A stretch of 64,000 nt of DNA from SIAQ01 sp964484265 (GTDB lineage: Bacteria; Planctomycetota; Planctomycetia; Gemmatales; Gemmataceae): the NCBI GenBank assembly GCA_964484265.1, contig CAZAFH010000019.1:1-64000 (forward strand). The letters are read 5' to 3'. The position numbers were made by a program, and so were the translations under genes. Under the pieces are notes generated by a model that saw nothing but the letters and a program-made list of their open reading frames with translations, did not search any database and was not told the DNA's origin. This document shows, piece by piece, positions 39,388 through 48,832 of the stretch. Numbering within the stretch: position 1 is the stretch's first letter; each line of letters opens with the position of its first letter.

Positions 39388-40665
39388 ATGATTCGGCGAA
39401 TTATTTTCACTTTCGCACTTATCGTCCTTTCTCTGCGACCGATCCACGCGGGCGAACATTGGCCGATCTGGCGAGGCCCAACGGGCATGGGATTTACCGA
39501 TGAAAAGGGCCTGCCGACCAGCTGGGGCGGAAAGGCGCAGGAAAACGTGCTCTGGAAGGCCGCGTTGTTTCCGTCGGACAAAGTTCGCCGGGATCAGAAT
39601 CAATCGAGCCCGATCGTCTGGGGCGAGCGCGTATTCGTCACGGTCTCCTATTGGCCCGATGGCGCGAGCGAGAAAAGCTACCCCGAGCACCACGTGATTT
39701 GCTTCGCGACCAAGGATGGTGCGAAACTCTGGGACACGAAGATCGAGCCTGGTCCATGGAAACTCACCGACCTTCGCGGCGGCTATACGGCGCCGACGCC
39801 CGCCACCGATGGCAAGCATGTCTATGCCGCGTTCGGGTCAGCGGTGGTCGCCGCCGTCGATTTTCAGGGCAAACTTGCGTGGCGCAAAGAGATCAATCCG
39901 CACGATTTCGATGTCGCCTGGGCCGCCAGTCCGGTCGTGCATGACGGCGTGGTCTTCGTCGTCTGCGATCAAAAACGCGGACGCAAGGCTTCGGTCATCC
40001 ATGCGCTCGATGGCGCCACCGGAGAACCACGCTGGGAGAGGAAACGCCCCGATATCGACTGGGCGCACAGTACGCCCATTATTGCCACGATCGAAAAGAA
40101 GCTGCAACTGGTCGTCGCCACTTCCAATGGACCGCAGGGAATCGACCTCGGCTCTGGCGACGTCATTTGGTCCGCACAGGTTCCGCAACGTGTCGGCGAT
40201 ACGGTGTCGCCGGTAGTGGCGGGCGATGTCGTGTACGTCGATTCGGGCCGGGGCGGCATTGGCGTGACCGTCAAGGTTTCGGGCAAGGGCGACCTCTCGA
40301 AGACCGGCGTGGGCTGGAAGATCCCAGCCCTGGGCGAGGGCTTCTCTTCGCCAGTGATCGCAGGCGGGCGGATGTATCGGCTCAATAGTCCCGGTGTTCT
40401 CGGTTGCTGGGATTGGGCCTCGGGCAAGGAAATATTCAAAGAACGCCTCGAAGGCATCGACCCAGCCGTCAGCCCGATCGTCACTGCGGATGGCTTGATC
40501 TATTGCGCAAGCGCCAACAAGAGCTGGATTCTGAAGGTAGGCCCGAAAGTCGAAGTGGTCGGGCGAGGTGACCTGGGCGATCCCGGCCGAGCGTCCCCCG
40601 CTGTCGCCGGCGGACGGATTTATCTCAAGGGTGGGCGATATCTTTTTTGCGTGGGGAAGAAGTGA
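39388..40665 (+). CDS. Secreted PQQ-like beta-propeller protein
   Basis: Protein of 425 aa. Signal peptide (about residues 1-21, IFTFALIVLSLRPIHA), then a beta-propeller of the PQQ-binding-like type: WPIWRGPTGMGFT at the start, KDGAKLWDTKIE, FQGKLAWRKEI, ALDGATGEPRWERKRP, SGDVIWSAQVP, WDWASGKEIFKERLEG as blade strands. Such proteins are very common in planctomycetes and usually do not contain a full quinoprotein dehydrogenase active site; function unknown. Periplasmic location is inferred from the signal peptide. Confidence 0.85.
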   Translation: MIRRIIFTFALIVLSLRPIHAGEHWPIWRGPTGMGFTDEKGLPTSWGGKAQENVLWKAALFPSDKVRRDQNQSSPIVWGERVFVTVSYWPDGASEKSYPEHHVICFATKDGAKLWDTKIEPGPWKLTDLRGGYTAPTPATDGKHVYAAFGSAVVAAVDFQGKLAWRKEINPHDFDVAWAASPVVHDGVVFVVCDQKRGRKASVIHALDGATGEPRWERKRPDIDWAHSTPIIATIEKKLQLVVATSNGPQGIDLGSGDVIWSAQVPQRVGDTVSPVVAGDVVYVDSGRGGIGVTVKVSGKGDLSKTGVGWKIPALGEGFSSPVIAGGRMYRLNSPGVLGCWDWASGKEIFKERLEGIDPAVSPIVTADGLIYCASANKSWILKVGPKVEVVGRGDLGDPGRASPAVAGGRIYLKGGRYLFCVGKK

Positions 40666-40705
40666 CGGACCGCGTTCGCCAAAAGCGAGCGGCTAAACGA
40701 AACGC

Positions 40706-41674
40706 TTACTTCGCGGCGGTTTCGATCGCAGGCTGCAATCCGTCGGTCATGTAGCGATAGCCGCGGCGCTGGAGCATTCGCCCGATGCGCCGGTGGGGCC
40801 AGGACCAGTATCGCGCGCCTCTCAATATCATCCCGCCCGCATGGACCATCGCGCGGCGCCACCAGCCAGAGGTCCCGGCGGCGTAAATAATCGGAGCTTT
40901 GCTCAAAACGAGCGGATCATGGAACGGCCGACCGTCGACGAGTTTTAAGCCAAAGCGACCGTAGAGTCTCGCCAGGCTGCCGCTGTGCTTGACATTCGAC
41001 GCCAGGTGCGTGGGGAACTCGGCTCCCACCGCGAAGAACGGCGCGCTGACGATCAAGATTCCGCCAGGCTTCAGGCAGCGAGCAAGTTTCTCGACGAGGT
41101 TAGCCGGTTCGGGCACGTGCTCCAGCACATCCAGGCAGACGATCGCATCGTACGACTCCGCCGGCAACGCATCGAGATCGTGACGAGATTCAAAGGGCAT
41201 GCCCGCGACTGCGAACAACTCCTGCGCGAAGCGTCGGCTCAACTCTCCCAGATCGCAATAGGTCACGCGATGCCCGGCTTGCGTCAAATAGAGGCTATCG
41301 CAGCCGATGCCGTCGCCGTAGGTAAGCACGTCGAGCGAGATCGCCGGCATGCGACCCAAGACTCCGTGCATCCATTGCCGAATGGCGATTTTGTTGGCGT
41401 TGCGGTTCCAGACGACGAGTTCGTAGAGAAAGGCGTCCGTCTGTTCGTAAAACCGCACGAGATCGTCGGTCCATAGATACGGCTCGATTTGAAATTGCCG
41501 CATGGCGGCGTTCACATTGGTGCCAATCTGATGCTCCTCGGCGAGCAGCCGTTCGCGCACCTCGGCGACGGGCCGATCGGTTAAGCCGGAGATAACGTTC
41601 ACCAACCAGGCGTTATCGGTCAATGGAGCAAGCAACGGATTGGGGTGAAGAGAAAAAACGGGAGGGGCCGTCAT
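40706..41674 (-). CDS. Class I SAM-dependent methyltransferase
   Basis: Protein of 322 aa. The Rossmann-like methyltransferase core is at about residues 118-225: LTYGDGIGCDSLYLTQAGH (motif I region), YCDLGELSRR, YDAIVCLDVLEHVPEP (motif around the acidic/Leu-Glu-His post II) and LKPGGILIVSAPFF (motif III). The N-terminal 110 residues are extra and helical. The substrate is unknown. It is convergent with the PQQ-like gene and isolated from other minus-strand genes. Confidence 0.85.
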   Translation of the reverse strand: MTAPPVFSLHPNPLLAPLTDNAWLVNVISGLTDRPVAEVRERLLAEEHQIGTNVNAAMRQFQIEPYLWTDDLVRFYEQTDAFLYELVVWNRNANKIAIRQWMHGVLGRMPAISLDVLTYGDGIGCDSLYLTQAGHRVTYCDLGELSRRFAQELFAVAGMPFESRHDLDALPAESYDAIVCLDVLEHVPEPANLVEKLARCLKPGGILIVSAPFFAVGAEFPTHLASNVKHSGSLARLYGRFGLKLVDGRPFHDPLVLSKAPIIYAAGTSGWWRRAMVHAGGMILRGARYWSWPHRRIGRMLQRRGYRYMTDGLQPAIETAAK

Positions 41675-41921
41675 CGGTTTTGAACTCGCAGAGAAAAGAG
41701 GATCGAGATCGATAGAGGATCACTCGCATCCCTGCGGCTTGGCGAGAAGATATGATATGGATTCTTCAGGGAGATTCATGCGCGGCGTCTGAAACCCGAA
41801 GTGTGACATGGAAATGACTTTGCACTTCGCATCGCCTTGGGCTTTTGTGCAACATTACTTTGATTGGTTTTACTCTGCGGCCGATGCGTATTTGGTGTGA
41901 TCTTCTTTTGCCTGAGGAATA

Positions 41922-43010
41922 CTACCGCCCTCGCTCCGTCAGCAGGTAGACCGCGAACGAAGCCAGCCAATGTTCGCCGGCGTAGTCGCCGCTCGTGACG
42001 TGGCGGAGCGCGGCATCGGCATGACGCTCGGCGGCGGTGAGCAGGGCGGCTCGCTGCGGGGCGTCCTTCGGCAAGGCTCGCGCGATGCCCAGCATGCACC
42101 ACGCCCGGCTCAGGTTCAAGCCGTCCAGGTGCACGATCTGCGGATCGCTGCGGTCGGTGACTGTTGCTGGTTCAAACAGATTTTTCGGTTCGCTCTTCGC
42201 CAGTCCCGGAAGGTAGCGGTCGAGCCATTTCGCGAACTCGTTAGGCGGGAGCACGCGGCGCATCAAGTCGGCTTCCATCAGGCTGGGCGAGAAAAAGTCG
42301 GCGCCGTCTGGTTCCCAGCGCGCCGGCGCGTCATGATCGTTGCCAAAGTAGGCCCGGCTACGACTGACGATCAGATCGCGAAGCGGCTTGTTCTCGGTAG
42401 TGATCGCGTAATCGAGCGCGAATGCCAGGCCGAATGCAGTATTGGGATGCACGCCGCTGCGAATCGGATAGGTCTGCTTCGGCAGAAATGCCAGGTAGCG
42501 AGCGACCATCGTATCGGTGAGCGGCTTCAGATTCTTCGCCCACGCTTTGGCGTCGGTGTCGTCCCAGGTGTGCAGTTCTTCCGCGAGTTTCAATAACCAC
42601 GCCCAACCGTACATGCGCTCGAACGATTGTCGATTGGGCTGCGCGAAATACTCGGCCTCGGCTTTCAGATTCTTTGCAGTCAGATGCGTGCTCAACACAG
42701 CGCGAACCTGCTCGCGTTCGGGCAGGTCGGGATAGGTACGCAGCAGGCGAACGAGCATCCAGTGGCCATGCACCGATGAGTGCCAGTCGAACGAACCGAA
42801 GAACGCGGGATGGAAATCGCGCGGGCCTCTGATGTCGTGTTTGCCGTTGAGCACGGTACTGGGTTTGTTCGGGTACTCTTGCTGAATGCCCTTGAGTGCC
42901 AGCTGTGCGAAGGCGGAAGCTTGCTTGGGAGTGATGCGAAGGATTTCCATGCGTGGCGTCTCTCTGGTTTGGCCAAGCGCGAGCGTGGCGGCGAGAAGAA
43001 GGTGAGTCAT
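41922..43010 (-). CDS. DUF2891 family protein
   Basis: Protein of 362 aa. The start ATG at 43010 is chosen because AGGAAAGG precedes it; a longer reading from 43055 lacks this. The N-terminus may be a signal peptide (LLLAATLALGQ). The body matches DUF2891: HPAFFGSFDWHSSVHGHWMLVRLLR, the Trp-rich YGWAWLLKLAEEL, YPIRSGVHPNTAFGLAFALDYA, and HLDGLNLSRAWCMLGIA. An alpha/alpha-toroid-like fold is expected; the family function is unknown. Divergent from the Tudor-like gene. Confidence 0.85.
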   Translation of the reverse strand: MTHLLLAATLALGQTRETPRMEILRITPKQASAFAQLALKGIQQEYPNKPSTVLNGKHDIRGPRDFHPAFFGSFDWHSSVHGHWMLVRLLRTYPDLPEREQVRAVLSTHLTAKNLKAEAEYFAQPNRQSFERMYGWAWLLKLAEELHTWDDTDAKAWAKNLKPLTDTMVARYLAFLPKQTYPIRSGVHPNTAFGLAFALDYAITTENKPLRDLIVSRSRAYFGNDHDAPARWEPDGADFFSPSLMEADLMRRVLPPNEFAKWLDRYLPGLAKSEPKNLFEPATVTDRSDPQIVHLDGLNLSRAWCMLGIARALPKDAPQRAALLTAAERHADAALRHVTSGDYAGEHWLASFAVYLLTERGR

Positions 43011-43058
43011 GGCACGGACCTTTCCTGAGCCTGGCGAAAACAATTGATTGGCCACCCG

Positions 43059-43086
43059 TTTGTTTTCGAAAAACTTGCGTTATAAT
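43059..43086 (+). promoter_or_regulatory. Promoter candidate for the Tudor-like gene
   Basis: TTTGTT (43059-43064), 16-base spacer, TATAAT (43081-43086), 57 bases before the start at 43143. Confidence 0.4.
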
Positions 43087-43142
43087 AGGATAATAAAGAT
43101 TTGGTGGATTTTTCAACCAGGATGAACTTTGGGGGAACAGGC

Positions 43143-44261
43143 ATGGGCCTCTTGAACTGGTTGTTCGACAAAAAAAACGCGCAAACGTCGGCAAATAGCT
43201 GGAAGATGGGCGACCGCGTCCTGGCCAAGAAGATCGATTCGTACTTCTACCCTGGCCAGGTTCGCGAGACTTCCGAAGTAGGCTGCCTCATCGTATTCGA
43301 CGATAACGATGCCGGCTGGGTCCACTGCGCCCACGTGTTGTCGCCGGACGTTCGCATCGGCAGCCGGGTTTTTTGCAGAAACAAGCAAGCGCCGAACTTC
43401 GCGCCTGGAACGGTCAAGCAACAAAAGGGCGAAACGATCCTCGTCTCCTACGATCACGGCGGCGAGGAATGGACGAGCGTCAGCATGGTCCGCGTGCAAC
43501 GGCCGATCGCGCCTGTGAGCCCCGAAGCGCTCGCCAGCGCGAATGTGCCTGTCAAGCAGATGATCGATCTGGGCGATGCCGTCAAGGACAGCAACTGGCG
43601 CGTCGGCGATCGCGTTCTCGCCCGCTGGATGGATTATTTCTGGTATCCCGGAACTGTGCTGAATCTGGGCGAGCGCGGCATTCACGTGCTGTTCGACGAC
43701 GGCGATCAGCGCGTCGTGCAAGAAAGCCAGATCATGCCCCTGAATATCGAAGAAGGCGAGCAGATCTTCATCCGCCCGAAGATGGAGCCTCAAAAGATCT
43801 ACATGCCCGCGACGGTATCGCGCGTAGAGGGTGAACGTATCGACGTGGACCTGGAGGACGGCGAGTCCGAGCAAAACACGCGCGCCTCCCGCGCTCGATT
43901 TTGGCGTTGCCCCGTCGGCATCGGTGCGGTCAATCTGGAAGAGGGCGACCGCGTCCTCGCTTATGACAGCGACGAGTGCGTCTACCCGGCCGACGTCGTG
44001 TTGATCGAGGATGATATCCGCATCATCGTCCAGTATCTCGACGGGCTAGAGCGAATGCTTACGCCTGAGCTTGTCAGGAAATTCGATTTGAAAACCGGCG
44101 CAAAGATCGAATGCCGATGGGCGGGCGGCCCGCACTACTTCCCGGGCACGCTCGATCGCATCGAGGGCGAACGCGTTCACGTCAAATACGACGACGGCGA
44201 CGACGAATGGACCAGCCTGCGTTTGCTTCGCATTCCCGCCAAACGGCCGCCGATGCAGTAA
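43143..44261 (+). CDS. Six-repeat Tudor/SH3-like barrel protein
   Basis: Protein of 372 aa; the start is set by GGGGGAA six nucleotides upstream. It consists of six copies of a roughly 50-residue beta-barrel unit in three pairs (about residues 20-130, 152-262, 265-370). The unit pattern is G-D-R-V-L-A ... Y-P-G-x-V ... G-x-x-V-x-F-D-D-G-D, for example WRVGDRVLARWMDYFWYPG and VHVKYDDGDDEW. This resembles eukaryotic Tudor/agenet/DUF4537 domains. No signal peptide or enzyme domain, so a binding role is inferred; the ligand is unknown. Confidence 0.75.
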   Translation: MGLLNWLFDKKNAQTSANSWKMGDRVLAKKIDSYFYPGQVRETSEVGCLIVFDDNDAGWVHCAHVLSPDVRIGSRVFCRNKQAPNFAPGTVKQQKGETILVSYDHGGEEWTSVSMVRVQRPIAPVSPEALASANVPVKQMIDLGDAVKDSNWRVGDRVLARWMDYFWYPGTVLNLGERGIHVLFDDGDQRVVQESQIMPLNIEEGEQIFIRPKMEPQKIYMPATVSRVEGERIDVDLEDGESEQNTRASRARFWRCPVGIGAVNLEEGDRVLAYDSDECVYPADVVLIEDDIRIIVQYLDGLERMLTPELVRKFDLKTGAKIECRWAGGPHYFPGTLDRIEGERVHVKYDDGDDEWTSLRLLRIPAKRPPMQ

Positions 44262-44271
44262 CTACTTTGCA

Positions 44272-44315
44272 GGCGGCTTGGCGCTCGTAAAAGAACCTTT
44301 GAGCGCCAGGCCGCA
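44272..44315. repeat. Hairpin with GCGGCTTGGCGCTC core
   Basis: GGCGGCTTGGCGCTC (44272-44286) and GAGCGCCAGGCCGC (44301-44314) pair imperfectly. Related to 46248-46303 and 54177-54234. It may act as a terminator for the Tudor-like gene, but there is no T-run. Confidence 0.6.
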
Positions 44316-44463
44316 GCCAGCATGCCGATCTCGCCAATCTTTTTCCGTTCCGTTCACATTTCGCGCTCTTGACCATAGAACACACGTAAGAAAAATTCCG
44401 ATTCTGTAATGCGCTACAAAGCCTCCCCACGCGCAGCGAACCACGAACGAGGGCACGCAATCC

Positions 44464-46227
44464 ATGAGCACCGATGCCGCCAAACCTACCAGCGTGCGAT
44501 ACATCATTCTCGGGCTTACCATCTGCGTGGCGGTGCTGCTTTACCTCGATCGCTTCTGCCTGGGTTTCGTCACACCGTACATTCGCGAGAACCTGCGGCT
44601 GACCGATTTTCACGCCAACTTTCTTCTCGGCGCGTTCTTCTACACGTATGCTTTTGGCCAAATTCCGTGCGGCTGGTTGAGCGATCGTTACGGCACGCGC
44701 GTGACACTCGCAGCCTACCTGGCGACATGGTCGATTCTTACCGGGTTCATGGGCTTTGCGAACAGCTTTTTTGTTCTGGTGCTCTTTCGATTTGGCTGCG
44801 GGTTATTCGAGGCCGGCGCCTACCCTGCGTGCGCTGGCCTGATCCGGAGTTGGATCCCGTATGAACGCCGGGGCTTGGCGAGCGGGTTCATCTCGATCGG
44901 CGGGCGCCTCGGCGGGACCATTGCTCCCGTCGTGACGGCCTACCTCATGGTGCTGTTCATGCCGATTTCGCACTCCTCCAAGGTGAACGATGAAATCGAT
45001 CTGCTTTCGCCCAGTAAACTGGCGCGCGATGTTCTACTAAAAACCGAAGAAGGCAAGAAACTGCAAGAACTCGTGGTGGAACTGGCTCCGCGGTTGCAGA
45101 ATAGTCTCTCCGCGGGAGAGCGTGCGATCTTGGAGCGCGTCGCGGAAAAAAAGGGGACGATTACCGAAGGCGAACAACAAACGCTGCTCACGATCCTCAA
45201 CCGATGGTTTGCCGACGCGAACCTGTTCAACGATGTTGACCTCACGCCGCTCTATCCAAGGCTCAGCAAGCAGGCGATTGCGTTGATCGAGGCCGACGAC
45301 AAAACGCAGTCGACCGACGAAATCCAACGGCGCAATCGGCTCGTGCTCGAAGTGCTCTTTCGCGACAGCATCCGCAAGCTCAGCGGCGATAGCTGGCAGC
45401 CCGTGTTGCTCATCTATGGCGCGATCGGTGTCGGCCTGGCGGTGGTTTTCTTTCTCTTCTATCGCGATACGCCGCGCAAGCATTTTCTCGCCAATGAAGC
45501 CGAGGCGAAACTCGTCGAAGCTCACGAGAAAACCAACGAGACGGCCGCGCCGCCGCTGCCTGCCGGGGTGCTCTGGGGACGCATTTTGCGCAATAGCGGA
45601 ATGTGGGCCAGCTCGTTCGTTCAGTTTGGCACGAACTTCGGATGGATCTTTCTCGGCAGCATGATGCCGACCTACCTCGAGCGCGTCTACGCAGTCCCGG
45701 AAGTCGAACGCGGCTGGATGTCGAGTTTGCCGTTCCTCATCAGCCTGCCGATGATGATCTTCGGCGGCGCCTGGACCGACTGGATGACGGCACGCTTCGG
45801 CGCCTACTGGGGCCGATGCATTCCGCTCGCCTCGACACGCTTCATCGCGGCGATCGCCTATGTCATCGCGATATTTCTGAACGATCCCTGGCACATCACG
45901 ATCGTCTTCTGCTTCTTCTCCGTGTTCAGCGACATGGGCCTGCCCGCGATATGGGCCTACAACCTTGACGTCGGCAAGCGCAATGTCGGGTTGGTGCTGG
46001 GCTGGGGCAACATGTGGGGCAACCTCGGCGCTGCCGTCTCGCCCATGATGCTCGGCTTCGTGCTCAAGGGGTTCGTCGATTTCGACAAGTCGTTCACCCC
46101 GGAGGATGCTCGGGCCGGCTACAACGCCGTCTTTCTCACCTGCGCCGCCGTCTTCACCGTCATCGGTTTCGCGTCGTTCTTCGTGGACGCAACCAAGCCG
46201 CTCGAACCGAACGAACCGGTGAAGTGA
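44464..46227 (+). CDS. MFS transporter with periplasmic insertion
   Basis: Protein of 587 aa resembling the anion:cation symporter branch (hexuronate/phthalate type) of the major facilitator superfamily. Seen: LYLDRFCLGFVTPYIRE in TM1, GWLSDRYGTRV (the A-like loop motif), GLFEAGAYPACAGLIRSW and SGFISIGGRLGG. An insertion of about 140 hydrophilic residues (about 168-305) lies between TM5 and TM6, a periplasmic loop by standard topology. The second six-helix half follows. The usual length is about 430 aa. Substrate unknown. Confidence 0.85.
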   Translation: MSTDAAKPTSVRYIILGLTICVAVLLYLDRFCLGFVTPYIRENLRLTDFHANFLLGAFFYTYAFGQIPCGWLSDRYGTRVTLAAYLATWSILTGFMGFANSFFVLVLFRFGCGLFEAGAYPACAGLIRSWIPYERRGLASGFISIGGRLGGTIAPVVTAYLMVLFMPISHSSKVNDEIDLLSPSKLARDVLLKTEEGKKLQELVVELAPRLQNSLSAGERAILERVAEKKGTITEGEQQTLLTILNRWFADANLFNDVDLTPLYPRLSKQAIALIEADDKTQSTDEIQRRNRLVLEVLFRDSIRKLSGDSWQPVLLIYGAIGVGLAVVFFLFYRDTPRKHFLANEAEAKLVEAHEKTNETAAPPLPAGVLWGRILRNSGMWASSFVQFGTNFGWIFLGSMMPTYLERVYAVPEVERGWMSSLPFLISLPMMIFGGAWTDWMTARFGAYWGRCIPLASTRFIAAIAYVIAIFLNDPWHITIVFCFFSVFSDMGLPAIWAYNLDVGKRNVGLVLGWGNMWGNLGAAVSPMMLGFVLKGFVDFDKSFTPEDARAGYNAVFLTCAAVFTVIGFASFFVDATKPLEPNEPVK

Positions 46228-46247
46228 ATCGTCTATATTCTTGACAA

Positions 46248-46303
46248 CCGCTTGCGGCTTGGCGCTCCGCATGGCACGCCGTGGAGCGCCAAGCCGCAAG
46301 CGG
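46248..46303. repeat. Hairpin repeat, CGCTTGCGGCTTGGCGCTC family
   Basis: Arms 46248-46269 and 46280-46303 pair almost perfectly. The same family is at 54177-54234 and (weaker) 44272-44315. Confidence 0.85.
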
Positions 46304-46337
46304 AGACTCGTCGAATCATCCGTTCGGGAACATTACC

Positions 46338-47534
46338 ATGCTCGCACTCGCATCCCTTGCCGTCCTTCTCACGATTGCGCAACCTGGCGATCTCGACACC
46401 TTGCTAAAAAGCCTCGATAGTCCCGATCGCGAAACTCGGCTTTCAGCCATTATGGGCCTCGCCGATCACGGTCCCAAAGCGAAGGCGGCCGTGCGCGAGT
46501 TGGTTGCGACACTCAAGCAGAACGACGAGGAACTTCGCCTGAATGCCGCGATCACTCTCGGGAAGATCGGCGGCGACGCGACTCCCGAAGTCGCCAAGCT
46601 ACTCGACGGCATCGATGTCGATTCGCGGTACTATGCGCTGGCGGCGCTTGGCTGGATTGGTCCGGGCGCGAAGTCGGCGACGGCGAAGATTCTGCCGATC
46701 ACATCCGACAAGGACGCCGGTTTGCGCGCCAAGGCCGCGTTCGCTTTGGGCCGGGTCGGCGCCGAACCGAAGGACGCGATCAAGCCGTTGCTGAAACTAC
46801 TGAACGACGACAACGAGGCTGTGCGCCTCTCCGCCGGCGATGCGCTGGGCCGATTCAAGGCCGCGGCAGTTCCTGGGTTGACGGAAGCATTGAAGGACGA
46901 CGCCATCGGCATCCGCGTCGAGGCTGCCCGGGCGCTGGGCGAGATCGGCGCCGACGCGAAGACTGCCGTGCCCGCGCTCCAACATGTTGCCGGCGATGCC
47001 AACGAGAAATCCGCCGACGAGGCCGTGCGAGCGCTCGTCAAGATCGGCCCGCCGGCGTTTGGGGCCGTCGCTATCCTTTTGGAAGACGAAAAGCTCGAAG
47101 CAAGGCAACGCACGCTGAAGTCGCTCGAGAAGGCTGGCGCGAATGCGTCGGTTGTCCTGGCGAATGCGTTGGCGTCGAAACATCTCGACATTCGCCGTGG
47201 CGCGTCGCGCAGCATCCTGTTGCTGAATCTTCGCGAAGAGGCGATAATTCCCGGCCTCATCGAAGCGTTGCGTGATCCCGATGTCGAGGTTCGCCGGCAC
47301 GTGATGCAGGCGCTCCATCGCGTCGCCGTCGGGGCGCGGAAGGCGATCCCGAATCTCATTTTGAATTTGAAAGACGCCAACACCGACATTCGGCTGCTCT
47401 CCTTGAGCGTGTTGCGCGAGATCCCCGGCGAATCCGCGGAAGTGGTACGCGCGGTCACGCCGCTGTTGCAGGATCCGGATGAAAATATCCGCAAACTCGC
47501 CAAGGAGGTGTTGGCGTTCCAGGGCAAGCCGTGA
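46338..47534 (+). CDS. Secreted HEAT-repeat protein
   Basis: Protein of 398 aa. A signal peptide (LALASLAVLLTIAQP) is followed by about ten HEAT/PBS-lyase-type repeats of 30-40 residues (DSPDRETRLSAIMGLADHG, DKDAGLRAKAAFALGRVG, DDAIGIRVEAARALGEIG, DPDVEVRRHVMQALHRV, DPDENIRKLAKEVLAF). It is an alpha-solenoid for protein binding; no enzyme domain. The ATG at 46338 follows the hairpin spacer. The partner may be the beta-barrel protein downstream, but that is only adjacency. Confidence 0.85.
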   Translation: MLALASLAVLLTIAQPGDLDTLLKSLDSPDRETRLSAIMGLADHGPKAKAAVRELVATLKQNDEELRLNAAITLGKIGGDATPEVAKLLDGIDVDSRYYALAALGWIGPGAKSATAKILPITSDKDAGLRAKAAFALGRVGAEPKDAIKPLLKLLNDDNEAVRLSAGDALGRFKAAAVPGLTEALKDDAIGIRVEAARALGEIGADAKTAVPALQHVAGDANEKSADEAVRALVKIGPPAFGAVAILLEDEKLEARQRTLKSLEKAGANASVVLANALASKHLDIRRGASRSILLLNLREEAIIPGLIEALRDPDVEVRRHVMQALHRVAVGARKAIPNLILNLKDANTDIRLLSLSVLREIPGESAEVVRAVTPLLQDPDENIRKLAKEVLAFQGKP

Positions 47535-47672
47535 CAATTCGTACGGAATTTGCCGATTTTCTCCGCGGTTCTGGCATTTCGCGCGAAACGACGGGGCCTT
47601 TCACTCACTCGAAGCCAGGCGTTTGGCCGATGCTCCTGCCAAGGATTGACATTCTTGTGGAAGGACCCCAAC

Positions 47673-48761
47673 ATGAACCGGCACCTCGCCATTGGTATTC
47701 TGCTTATCGCATCCCAGGGACTAGGCGCGCAAGAAACGGTGCGTCCAAAACTTGGATTCGAGCCGGCCAGTTCAACGCCGCCGTCGGATTATTTTCCGCG
47801 AACGATCAATGGCGTACTGACGGGCAAGCCATCAACCAAATTACCCGAAACGCGGCCGCCGGAGGAATTGGCTGCGCCGGCGGCCATGACTTTCAACGCT
47901 GACGTGAATGAAGGCAGCGTCCTTCCGCGCTGGGCGCGCATTAGCCTTCGCGGCGATGCGGGCGATGGAGTCGGCTATCGCCGGGGATTTTCGTATCTCG
48001 AAGCGATGGTGCCAATTCTCGAAACGCCGTCTCGGCTGCTGTTCACCGATGTGCGAATCGTCAATTTCCTCGACAAGGATCGCTGGGAATACAACCTCGG
48101 CGGCGGCTATCGCTGGCATAGCCCGGCAAACATCGTGTTCGGCGTGAACAGCTTCTACGACATGCGCAAGACCGACTACCACTTCTACCAACAAGGTGGC
48201 GTGGGCTTCGAGGCCCTGACGCCGCGGCTGGAGTTTCGCGCCAACGGCTACTTCATCGCCGGTCCTGCCCACCGCGTCGTCGGCGACACGGGCTTCGTCA
48301 ACACGGGCACAATCATCAACAACAATTTTATCTTGCAGAGGTCTCAGCAAACCGAAGTCGCCCTCACCGGCGCGGAATGCGAGATCGGCGGCCGACTGCC
48401 GTTTCTCGATCGATTCGCCCCGCGTGCGTACCTGGCGTACTACACCTACTCCGCCGAGGGGATCGCTGTCACGCATGGCATTCGCAATCGCGTCGAGGCA
48501 CAGCTCACCGAGCGAATCTCGCTGCATTTTCAGGCTCAGTACGATCACCTGTTTCAAACGACCGTCACCGGAGGCCTGGCGATCCACCTCGGAGCGCCAG
48601 CGTATCGGACCGGGAACCGGGGCCTCGCCACCTGGCGAGACGTGATGCACCAGCGCATCAATCGCGACGTGAACATCGTCATCATCAACGGTCAAACCGA
48701 CTCGCAAGGAACGCAACCGGTCCCGCCGCCGCCAAAGCCAAAGCCGCCAGATCCCACTTAA
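47673..48761 (+). CDS. Inverse-autotransporter-like beta-barrel protein
   Basis: Protein of 362 aa. The signal peptide ends near GLGAQ; a Pro-rich linker follows, then a beta-rich domain of about 240 residues with alternating aromatic strands (RRGFSYLEAMVPIL, WEYNLGGGYRWHSPANIVFGVNSFYDMR, FHFQAQYDHLF-like strands). The pattern NIVFGVNSFYD and the GV-GFE-A strand are like the inverse autotransporter (intimin/invasin) barrel found in planctomycete proteins. There is no passenger domain, only a Pro-rich tail, so it may be a stand-alone outer-membrane protein. ATG 47673 is chosen for the signal peptide. Confidence 0.65.
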   Translation: MNRHLAIGILLIASQGLGAQETVRPKLGFEPASSTPPSDYFPRTINGVLTGKPSTKLPETRPPEELAAPAAMTFNADVNEGSVLPRWARISLRGDAGDGVGYRRGFSYLEAMVPILETPSRLLFTDVRIVNFLDKDRWEYNLGGGYRWHSPANIVFGVNSFYDMRKTDYHFYQQGGVGFEALTPRLEFRANGYFIAGPAHRVVGDTGFVNTGTIINNNFILQRSQQTEVALTGAECEIGGRLPFLDRFAPRAYLAYYTYSAEGIAVTHGIRNRVEAQLTERISLHFQAQYDHLFQTTVTGGLAIHLGAPAYRTGNRGLATWRDVMHQRINRDVNIVIINGQTDSQGTQPVPPPPKPKPPDPT

Positions 48762-48832
48762 CCTCGGGTCTCGCGACGCTATCATGAACTCTGACAGCTT
48801 GCATTGAATCCGCAGCTGGCAAGGAGTTTCGG

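Noticed and set aside
45037..46299. 420-aa minus-strand open frame opposite the MFS gene
   Set aside because: Antisense to a clear transporter; low-complexity charged translation.
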